Shown one piece after another: positions 44,234 to 54,300 of a stretch of DNA of 64,000 nt. Source of the DNA: Coix lacryma-jobi var. lacryma-jobi (lineage: Eukaryota; Streptophyta; Magnoliopsida; Poales; Poaceae); NCBI GenBank assembly GCA_009763385.1, contig CM019827.1:116463204-116527203 (forward strand). The letters are read 5' to 3'. The notes under the pieces are model-generated. The model saw only the letters and a program-made list of their open reading frames with translations. It had not been told where the DNA came from and made no database searches. The translations under genes and the position numbers were made by a program. How positions within the stretch are numbered: the stretch's first letter is position 1; each line of letters opens with the position of its first letter.

Positions 44234-45419
44234 ACATGGTTCCCAAAGACATGGGCAATAGCTCAACGCAACCAAGTCAAGAACAAGCTAGTCCTCAAGA
44301 AGAAGCAGAAAAGGGCTCAACACCACTAGCTGAAAGCTCCATACCAACTGAGAACGTCTAAGAAAGCGAAAACTACTAGTCCCTCAAGATAGAGGCACAA
44401 AGGCTCAACACAACTAGCAGAAGCTCCACACCAATCAAAAACTTGCCAAAACAAGGCAAATAACAATCAGCAAGAAGCGATCCGAGCACAGAAAGAAAAA
44501 GGCTCCCCCTGGACATATGCCAGAAACTCCCCGTTGCTAAAAGAACTCCCCCTTGGAAAGTGACGCACTAAGAATTGCAAATTGCCCACACAACAAAAAT
44601 TCTCCCCCTTGGGGGCAATTGCAATTAATCAAGACAAGAATGGGAGCTCAAACAAGCGAATCGGAGCTAGGCCATGCCTATGGGAGCAAGCACATACACA
44701 TGAGCCTAAAATGCATGAAAATATACAATGCAGCAGCTTCAGGTATATAGTCACTAGAGTGAAAAGATGCTCTAAAGAATGCTGATCCAAGAACTTAGGA
44801 ACAAGAACAAGTTGCTAGCAAAGGCTCAAACTGATCACATAATACGAAATATGAACATGTAAGCAAGTGAGCAATTTTAAACCATTCAGAAAGGGATTCA
44901 CCATTAAAATAGCACTAAGCATATATAGACAGGAAGTCAAACAAGTGCTAAACATGTATGAAAGGTGAACTACCCCTAGCAAAGTTCAATCATCATGCTA
45001 TAGAATGAAACATAGACTTGTGTTGATCAAATTTTATCGGAGATATGCAGCGGTTATAAACACAAGTTCAGATTTAGCATGTGATTGCGAGAGGTTGAAA
45101 GCTTGTCATTGCCTAACTGTTCAACAGATCTAAGCCTATGCATGAAAAGCAATCAGAAGCTTCAAACATCCGTTTTGGTCTTACACTACACGGCTCATGT
45201 TTAACTGAAAAGTGCAATGAGAAATAGTCTCGATACCATGATGTGCAGACAAAGCAATCCCATCTTGATCTTTTCAAAATTCACTTAGACTTGGTTCAAA
45301 TTAAGCAGAGTATGAACATACCAAGCAAGTGAATGACTCAGAGCAAGAGACAAGGCAACCTAGCATATATGAAATAGCACAAGTGATTTCAACATATTCT
45401 AAATATGCTAGTTGCTAAT
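44234..45419 (-). other. Element E 3' non-coding region, left of the CACTA insertion
   Basis: It contains GCTAG...CTAGC-type units near 44288-44332 and 44380-44420, several CTCCCCCTTGG purine-tract complements (near 44500-44620) and the block conserved in A and B (45005-45415). It resumes at 59226 after the CACTA element. No gene. Confidence 0.75.
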
Positions 45420-45735
45420 CACTACACCACAACACCAGAATTGGCGTCGGATGATCTGACGCTGAAAACTGTTATAGAGGCAGACGATCTGACGATAAAA
45501 ACTTATAGCGTCAGTTCTCTGCTGACGCTGTAAATCCTGACGCAAAAAACATATAGCGTCAGACCGGACTTTTAGCGTCAAATAGTCTGCTACTGCGAAT
45601 ATTTTTAGCGTCAGATAGCCTCCTAGAAATATTTAGCATCAGATACTCCTTTGCCAAACATATACCGTCAGATCATCCGATAGTCACTATATTTATAGCG
45701 TCAGATTGTTCAACAGGACAATTTAAATATTAAAA
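45420..45735. repeat. CACTA left TIR and subterminal repeats
   Basis: After the TIR there are about ten direct and inverted copies of a TAGCGTCAGAT/ATCTGACGCTA-like motif spaced roughly 20-40 bp. The right end (59005-59222) has about eight more. These are the likely binding sites for the TNP1-like protein. Confidence 0.88.
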
Positions 45736-46837
45736 AAAATAAAAATATCAATTAGAAACCATTTGGCACATATCAAATCCACATTCAAGCTTACTGTCCA
45801 TCACACAGATATTTAGAAGCACATACATGACATGGAGGTCAACACATACATATATTAATCTTGTCTTGCACACTACATGAACCAACAAAGTCAAGCATAC
45901 AATCTTGTCTTCACATTACATCATCCAATATAGTCAAGCCTACCAAAAGCTTTCATGAATACACACCAGCAAGCAATATAATAGTTTGTGTTTGCTACGC
46001 TAAGGTTTGTGTAGACAATCATATTTAAAAACCAAAAGCACATCCACCAGGTTATGTGGAGAACCATTTTCCATGAACTCAAGCCTAAGACTTGTGGACA
46101 ACACTTCCTGAAAAATGTAACATGTAATTAGCCAAATGGAGAAAAATGTAAAGTTGTTGTACAATATGAGCATGCACCAGTTAGGAAAAAACATGTTAAG
46201 TAAATTGAGGATATATTATAAGTGGAATAGCTAGCTAACAATAGGCTAGCCTGCTGCACTAGAACAAATTGAGAGCAAAAGTTGGTCACACACTAGAGAA
46301 GAAAGTTATTCCTGGAATTCAACATGTCCTAGCTGTACATAATGTTGTCACTATATTGATAAAAAAGATTAATAACTCCTAGCTAATCAATGAGACCATG
46401 AGTGATCAGTAAGCTGTTGTAGTTTTAACTACCTAGTAACTTGTGTACTAGTAACCTTTATATATTAGCACTTTTACTTGAAACTGCATTTATAGTAAAC
46501 TGACAGTAAGCTGCTACCAGTGCTAGAGAAATTTGACAAATAAACTGGAAACTGTATTCATAGTCAGGATCCAAGAAACTAGCAGCAAGCATGAAACAAT
46601 CTTAATCATGATCTAAGTCATCTAGGATTATCCTGAGAGATATACTTTTAAGTGGTCACTAGTTTTGTATGTAGTCTGATTAAAGAAAAATTAGGAACAT
46701 ACCTACAGGGCCCTTGAGAGGTGTACTGGATGCCTTCGTGTATTCCCTCTTCCTGCACTCCCTTACCTATTACAGTTAGGTTTAATTAGGAACATTATTG
46801 GTTATGCATCATAGATCAAACCAAAATAAGAATTATG
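45736..46837. other. CACTA 3' region without a recognised gene
   Basis: AT-rich sequence between the left subterminal repeats and the end of the TNP1-like gene. A minus-strand frame at 46000-46194 has no recognisable features. Possibly the 3' untranslated region and spacer. Confidence 0.5.
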
Positions 46838-49800
46838 TCAAGTCTTGTTTATTACTTTATTGAATGGCCATGCAATATTCAAACTGAGAGCACTAGCCAT
46901 AGTTTGTATCTCGCCATAAGTCCGAGGCAGCATAGCATCCCGTTTCATCACAACATTAACTACTACTTCACAGTATTCTTTACCAAGAGGTGGGCCTCCT
47001 ACAAGGGTGGCTGGATTAGTTGAAATGACCGTTGCCCTAGCCACAGGTGACTCAGATCTCAATACAACATATAATATCACATCCTTTCCAACCTGAAATA
47101 AATGATGCGCCCATAAGAATGTTAGAGCAAGGTGTGTATATGAAACCACAAAAGAATGCAGTAGAAAGATTACAAGGTCATCATGAAGGCAAGCGACATC
47201 ATTTGTTGTTGTGGTTGTCTTGTTTATAGGTGAATCGGCTCCATCGTGTCTATGGGGGAGCAAGCTCTTCTCAGTTCCAACCTGAAGTAAAATACACTCA
47301 TGAGAGCCGGAAAACATGGAACACATTTAAAATCACAGAGAAACATAGATGCACCATTCCAAGATTACATGTGTATCATTTGCAAAGCGAGGGAGGATAT
47401 GATTCACTGGTGGAGTACTCATGTTCCTAGATGATCGGGCTGCAACAGGCCTACGGGGCAGCAAGCTTTCTTCTGTGGCTGCAACAGGCCTAGGGGGCAG
47501 CAAGCTCTCTTCTGTTGCTCGGGCTGCAACGAGCCTAGGGGGCAGCAAGCTCTCTTCTGTTGCAACCTGGAATAAATGATGCACTCATGAGAACTATAAG
47601 GCATGGAAAATATTTGAAACTACAAAGAAAAACATTGCAGCAGCATGACAAGTTTACATGTGTATCATTTGCAAAATGTCTTCCATTTGTTGGTGCAGCA
47701 GTAATGTTCATAGCTGATCGGGCTATAGCAGGCCAAGAGGGGGGCAAGGTCTCTTCCATTTCAACCTAAAATAAACAATGCATTCATGAGATTGTAATGC
47801 AGGGAACATTTTCAAGACCATAAACAAATACTTTGCAATGGACATAGGAAGATTACATGTGTGTGAGGGAGCAAGTTCTCATCCTCTATGCCATGCTGAT
47901 CATAGTCTTCACCATCTTCAGCCTCTTCATAATAATTATCATATTCTTCACGCCGAGGAGCATTATGTGCCTCATTGATAGGTCCTTCAGGTGTCGGACT
48001 CTACACAAGATAATATCCAATGAAAGAACACATATATGTACGAACAATATATATGTAGCATATATCTAAGAGAAATCAGTAAGGGTAGGAAGCTAATGAA
48101 AACTGAAGGAATCTTCCAAAACTGATCAGATTTCTACATGCAGGTTTTAGATTTCAAGTTTAGTGTAGAGGTGAGTTCAGATTTCAGAAAATAAAACATA
48201 AACTTATTTCCTTATCATATCTCATTGACACTAGTATCATCAAAGTAGTAAAGACTTGTAAAGAGATAATTTAGTTCGATTTTATTACCGCATAACGTCG
48301 TGAATTAGAGCCATGTTGTGATAGGACATCAACATTTTCCTTCCTTGTGCTATCCTTTCCTCTTCTAATTCCTGAATGCGTTGCTCAAGAAATATGTTCT
48401 TGCTTTCAGCTTTTTTTCGATCCCAAATTTCCATTTGCATCCTTGTTGACATGAGTCCTTTGAGCCCTGGGGTACGAATCTCTTGGGGAGTTGGTCCTAG
48501 ACCCAAAACACGAACACGTCCTCTTGGCTCCTTAGCTCCACAAACAGCAGCATATGCATCGCCTTCTTGAATCGTTTTATCCTTCAACTCAGGTTGGGCT
48601 TCAACAATGGCTTTAAGCTCATCCTACAAAATAGGAATAAGTAAAGTGCTTACAACAGATCTATGTTTCTTTTTTTGATCCTACAAAATAGGAATAAGTA
48701 AAGTGCTTACAACAGATCTATGTTTCTTTTTTTTGGTTGGGGGGGACTTACAATCGTTCCTGCTGCCTCCCTTAAAGGTACTCCATTTTTCCTTGTATGT
48801 GTATTGATGTACACTTCATCTCTTCGAGGGGGGCATCCAAGTTCTTTACCCTACAAGTTTTATAACAATGTACCAGTGAAAATGCCCCAAAAAAATTATA
48901 GGACAATGAGTAACATGACACGATTCTTTACCAGATTATAACTACGGCAAGCATAGCTAATGCTTCCAGATGTATGATGAACCCTCAACATCGCACGATT
49001 TGCTTTTCCTCTTTCACTGCGAGCCTATGGTAGAAATCATTAAGATGTGCACATTCATAGGCAAGTAATGGAAAAGGAAGATTCATATGAATTGTTGCTT
49101 ACTTGACATTCAGTAGACCTCCAAAACTCAATAAGACCATTCATGTCATCGACATTTAATATATTTTTAAGCTTTTCCTTTATTTGCTCATCTGGTAATG
49201 TTTCATCAAAATACTTCTTTTTTAAGCGTGTCTTGTTGTCCTTCCACTTTGTTGCAGCTGTATCCATAAACCATTTCTTGACAGCCTTATCCATATCATA
49301 GTACGCCTAATTTACCATTGACAGGGAGCCATCAGATCAAGTAAAAAGTAGAAATAATCTACTATTAATTGGTATGTTGGTATTAGATAGCTGCAAATTG
49401 AATAACTTGCACAAGGGCAGACAATGTGATACCTGCAAGTCATCCCAAACTTGATCCTTCATTGCATATGGAACAAGCCTCCAATCCTTAAATCGAACCG
49501 GTATTGTCTTTCTCACTTGACAACCAATGGCACTAGCAAATTTCCTATAATTTTCTCCTACAGGCTGTCTAAGATCATTGGCTGTAATTTTGATTTTGGG
49601 CATCTCAGGTTTCCTTGAGAATATGTCATTCAATGTGGTGATTTTCCTTCCATTCCTCTTTTCAGTAATGTCCAAATCTATATAGATGAGAACATAATAT
49701 CAACATATATTCTCATAGTTGTAAAAGAAATTATAGCAAATGTTCTCAGAAATACAATACCTTCATTGTCACATAGGAACTCACCAACTACTTCATAATC

Positions 49801-50186
49801 AGGATCATCAGTAATCTGCTCATTTGCAGTCTCAACATTCTCTCTTTGTTGTCTTGGTCGCAAATTATGGTGACCAGTGGCTGCATCACTTGGGTTATGA
49901 GTTCTCTACATGAAAATGCATAAGACAATGTCAATTGTTGAGAACAGAACACACTACTAAATTAGGAATGTGCCAGTCTGAAACATTCAAACATGACTTA
50001 TATATTTGACATCACAAGGCTAACCTTTGTTCTTTTATTTGGTTGGTGATGCAGGACTTGAGCGCTCAGCTCAGGAAGACGAAGGGATTGCATCACCTCC
50101 CTGTTTCTTGCAACTTGTTCCCATTTTTGCCTTTCATACTCAGTCATGTCATTATCTCTATTTCCTCTTCCTGTTGCGATTGACAT
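46838..50186 (-). CDS. CACTA TNP1-like gene (Transposase_24 plus C-terminal DUF8039-like domain), multi-exon
   Basis: It starts MSIATGRGNRDNDMTEYER at 50186. Exons inferred from frame and GT/AG sites: about 50186-50026, 49907-49764, 49677-49433, 49306-49103, 49024-48932, 48850-48752, 48621-48288. Later exons lie near 47994-47858 (acidic), 47767-47655, 47573-47350 and 47280-47160. A final exon at about 47093-46838 has VGKDVILYVVL...VGGPPLGKEY...IAWPFNKVI. The middle exons match the plant Ptta/En/Spm family (KKKYFDETLPDEQIKEKL, RRDEVYINTHTRKNG, HHTSGSISYACRS). The last exon resembles the DUF8039 domain often joined to it. The TAA after VMR at 48285 overlaps a GGTAAT donor, so splicing probably continues past it. 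It likely binds the subterminal repeats. Exon borders are by eye. Confidence 0.7.
47160..47767 (-). repeat. Duplicated exons with a TEESLLPPR peptide repeat
   Basis: Three successive exon-like units on the minus strand open alike (VEMEETLPP, VATEESLLPP, VGTEKSLLPH) after a similar CAG acceptor. The middle unit itself repeats ATEESLLPPRxVAA three times in tandem (about 47573-47435). They look like a hinge grown by exon and motif duplication. Confidence 0.65.
48622..48735. repeat. 57 bp tandem duplication at an intron acceptor
   Basis: Two near-identical 57 bp copies (48622-48678 and 48679-48735). On the minus strand each ends in CTATTTTGTAG|GAT, so the 3' splice site of the intron before exon 48621 is present twice. 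Confidence 0.85.
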
Positions 50187-51223
50187 TTTTCCTCGTGAAA
50201 AGGTACAAAGTATTTAGCAATCTTTTCCTTGTATAAGAAATAATACAAACTAAAGGGAACAAAATTTTCAAGTAATCAATGAGGCAATTACATACAACAT
50301 AAACAACACTTACTTTTTAGGCTCAACAATTATACCATCTATGTCTGTTCTAGTAGTGGGGACAACCCCATTAATAACATCCACAATCACCTTGGCATTT
50401 AGGTCAGGCAATGGCATAACTAGTCCATTGCCATTATCTAGGAGCTCACTCTCCAAATTATCCATATCATAGAAGTTTCTTGGTTTGGACTGATGAACAG
50501 AAACCCACTCAGAACCAGCATGTTCAGGAACATAGAAGACTTGCACTGCTTGTGATGCTAGTATGAAAGGCTCATCTGATACCTTTTCACCAGTATTGGA
50601 TAAATGTTTAAAGTTCACAGTGGTGACCCCAAAATGATCTGTTTTAACCCATTTGCCCCGCACACGGTTGTCAACCCAATCACACTTGAAAAGAACAACA
50701 TTTCCTTTGTGGTTATAGTTCAATTCAACTATCTCCTTTATAATGCCATAATAAGTCTTGCTTCCTATAAGGACGTTATCATTATCTGTAACACCTCTGG
50801 TGTTTAATAAGTAATTAACCTGACATGTCATCATCATTAGTCTTTAATCATTCTTGCCATGCATTTAAGTTTGCTTAATTTTTTTTTGTGTAGATCTTGT
50901 TCAGTTAAGTGTTTTGATGCTGTGTTATGAGGACCAAAATTCAAAAAAAATCAAAATAAAATTTAAATTCCTTTTGAAAAACCCCAAATTTCCAAACTCT
51001 AGTTTTACCCCTTTTTCTAATTCAAAAGTTGTTCAAAATTTGAAGTTGGTCCTTTTAGCAAAGTTGTAGATCTCAAGTTCTAAACAACTTTAGTGTTTTG
51101 AGTTTTCTTTGTGCAGTTCAAAGTTTAGGAGTAATTTTCAAGATTTCAAAAGAAGATTAGGTTTTCACTGTGCACAGCTGGAGGACCCCTACCTCATCCT
51201 CACCCGGCCCCTACCTCTCTTTG

Positions 51224-51350
51224 CCCGGACCCCCACCGTCCTTTTTCCCGGACCCCCACCGTCCTTTTGCCCGGACCCCCACCGTCCTCTTGCCCGGACC
51301 CCCACCGTCCTCTTCGCCCGGACCCCCACCGTCCTTCGCCCGGACCCCGA
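51224..51350. repeat. 23 bp tandem repeats upstream of a TATA box in solo LTR G
   Basis: Five units of 22-24 bp starting CCCGGACCCCCACCGTCC plus a partial sixth. They end about 15 bp upstream of the TATA box, so they sit where U3 enhancer repeats are expected. Confidence 0.88.
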
Positions 51351-51364
51351 CATCACCCCGCGCC

Positions 51365-51372
51365 TATAAAAG
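51365..51372 (+). promoter_or_regulatory. TATA box of solo LTR G
   Basis: CGCCTATAAAAGCC is a canonical plant TATA box directly after the 23 bp repeats and before a C-rich pyrimidine stretch. It would drive + strand transcription, antisense to the CACTA transposase gene it interrupts. Confidence 0.7.
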
Positions 51373-54300
51373 CCACCAAGCTCCCCATTGCCACCACCAA
51401 CACTTCCTCGCCAACCCAAGCCATTAGGCAGCCCCAGCGCCCGCCAAGGCCGCCACTGCCTTCGCCTTGAGCTTCTCCACCTTCCCAAGCCACCAATTTC
51501 ACCCCTCCGTCCTTTCCTTCGCCGGCGCAGTGACTCCCCTCCAACTCCGGCGAATCGCTCGAGCCTCACCCTCGAGCCAACCTTCGAGCCAACCCTCGAA
51601 CCGCACACCCTCGAGCGTCCCCTCGAGCCACATCCCTCGAGCCGCATCTCTCGAACATGCCAAGGCCAGCCTCGAGCCTCACCCTCGAGCACGCCTGCGA
51701 ACCGCGCCCCTCGAAGCAGCCGAGCCCACCCTCAGCCTCGGGCGAATCGCAGCCACCCTCGGACTGAACCTCGAGCACGCCGAGGCTACCCTCGAGAGGT
51801 TAGCCGAGCCTCCGCCGAGGCCTCGCCACCATCGAGCTCCCGCCTCCGACCCTTGCACCGCCTCGCCGAGCCTCGTTTCCAACTCCTGGTGAGCCCGCGA
51901 AGCTATCCCCACCCTCTGCCTTCCCAGCGAGACCTCGAGCGACCGGTCCGCTGTCCGCCTTACAGGCAAGCGCGCCGAGCCTCGAGAGAAGCACAGTTTT
52001 CCTTTTCTTTTAAAAATATGAATAGTGTTTTGTTTTCTTCTTTTTGTGAGGTTTAATCTGTTGTTCTAAAAATCTTGAGATAAATGTTGTGTGTTCTTTG
52101 CTCTGTGTAGTATTTTAGAAAAATAAGAAACTCTACTTTTCTGCAAAGTTTAAAATATGAAAAATCCTCCTTTTAATTAATAAATGGATAGTTTTAGGTT
52201 TTTAGTAAAACATGTATAGCTCCAAAGGTCATGAAATTTGTTTTGTCATCTATTTACACCATGATGAACCTATGAGATTAATTTGGTAAATTTTGGGACA
52301 ACTGTATAAAATGATCTTTTAAAATAAATTAGGAAAAACAGAAAAGTAATCATGGTGTGACCTTTTGGATTGTTTGCTGTTCATAGACCCCACCCCTCTG
52401 GTCTATGATGATTGTGATGCCTTGCAATGTTTTGTAAATAATGCTTAATAAGTTTGTTTAATCTTGCTTAAAAAGATAAAGATAATTAATCTTTATGTCT
52501 ATCGTAGAAGTTACTCACATGTTAGAAAGTTGTACTCTAGAATCAGTAGTCTTGTCCTGCACCTTAGCATGCATTCCATGGCATCATGTTAAAGCATACA
52601 TCATTTATCCACGTGTAGTATCCAAGAGTGTTGAAGTCGTGTTGATCAAGCTCTGGTGTTCACCATTGTCGAACGAGCCTCGGAGGAGGGTTCTTGTTGG
52701 ACATGCTTCGTCGAAAAAGACTTAACTTCAAGCAGCAAACGAACTAACTTGTGTCAATCTTTCTTGGATCTTATCTTCCCTGCAACGAAGGCAAGCCCCG
52801 GTGCATTTAACCCTTCCTTGGATTTATAAAATGTTTTCCTTAAATGCTTTTGAGTTAAACTACTGCATTAGGTTATAGGAGTTGTGTGATGACCTATTAC
52901 CTGCATTATTTACCTCCACCAGAAGATCCACCAGCCCTGCTTTAAAACTATTTGCAAAATGCTTAGTGATGCTATACTATAGATTTTGCAATAAAATGCC
53001 ATTTTCAAACGTGTGATCACTGAAAGAATCTTTATGGGAATTTGGCTTTACTTCCCGTTCGATGACTGCTTGCCTAGCTAGCATGTGGTCATTGTCGAGA
53101 AGAGGTTGTCCGCGCGTACGGTGCCGTCATGTTGTAGTCCGGGACTCAACAGTTGACACCGACCGGGACAGGGTTGAAAAACCGACAGGACCTGTACTCT
53201 TGGGTTAGAGTCCCGAGGTGCTTGTCGCTGGCGGAAAAATGTAGGGACCATCCGTATGGGGGCCTGCTGGCCAAGACTTGCAACTATTCACATACTACGG
53301 AAAGCTCTGGCTCCGAGGAATCCTTTATTGGACCGACAACCGCGCACTGGGAGTGGAGAGATGGCGGAAGTAGCATGTACCCACGTGGTCGTGGTACCTG
53401 GATAGGAGTGGTGTACTGTACTTCCGGGTGGCGTAGGACCGGGCCCAATCTTGGAGGAATCGTGGTAGACGAGTTGGCATATGCAAGCTTGGGTGCTACA
53501 TATGCAGTGTGGATAGGGATCCTCAGCTGAGTATTATTTATCCGGATTAACGTTGCTCCTCGGTTATGGAGACTTGGTCACTGACTGTCAACGGAGAGTG
53601 GTTCTCAACTAGGTATGTTTTGAAATGTAAAATGAATCATGGACAATGAAGAATTGAGAAATGCTTGAATCTTTCCAAAATAAAACAAGGTTTACAAAAT
53701 GCTTTTTCTGCAAAATACTTAAGCCTTACCTTGACTACCCTAAGCCTTTCATTCCTGAGTCTTCTCCCTTTTTCTTTAGTCGGGTAAGTCTTGTTGAGTA
53801 CCCCAGTACTCAGGGTTTGTTAATCCTCTGTTGAAGGTTTCTATTAGGTGGTGTTGATCATGATCATGTCAGTGGGCTTGACGTGATCTGGTTGTTCCTC
53901 TTCTCCAACTTAGGTACTCCGCCTAAGTGTGGTTCTGTCATACTACTCTACTTCCGCAATACCAGTTATTTTTATGTAAAAAGTAACATCTTCATAATTT
54001 GTAAAGTTTATCTATCTTGCTTCCGCACTCCGTTGGTATTTTATATCAACTGTTGTAATGTTGTAATTATTCCAACCTTCATGATGATGGTCCTGTGGCT
54101 CGTGAGTAATTCGGGGTCCTCTCGGGGACACCCGACGGATCTTTCCAGTAACGTGTTTCATTTGCACAGTCATTGGGCTCCCTATGACGATGACGTGTGC
54201 AAGTGGGACACATTATTGGGCGGTTCCGTCACATTATCGCCCCTCTCAAAGCATGTGGATTCTGAGACCAGAGCGACCCCACTATTCTGGACAGGCCTAC

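Larger units (their letters stand above)
50787..54233 (+). repeat. Solo LTR G (related to element F's LTR) inside the CACTA transposase
   Basis: This 3447 bp LTR begins TGTAACACCTCTGG and ends GTTCCGTCACA, like F's LTRs, with perfect TTATC duplications at 50782-50786 and 54234-54238. No internal region or second LTR exists, so it is a solo LTR left by LTR-LTR recombination. The interior is well diverged from F, sharing short blocks only (GGCAAGCCCCGGNGCAT, the GGGTAAGTC-hairpin). The 222-codon frame at 51388-52056 is GC-rich low-complexity sequence and not a convincing gene. Confidence 0.92.

Noticed and set aside
47857..48069. 70-codon + strand hydrophobic frame
   Set aside because: It is the antisense of an acidic exon of the TNP1-like gene (the EEYDNYYEEAEDGEDYD region).
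51388..52056. 222-codon GC-rich frame in solo LTR G
   Set aside because: Low-complexity Ser/Arg/Pro sequence from CTCGAGC-like repeats; overlapping open frames on both strands show a composition effect.
53153..53530. 125-codon + strand frame in solo LTR G
   Set aside because: It sits within the LTR with no domain, and F's LTR shows no matching protein.
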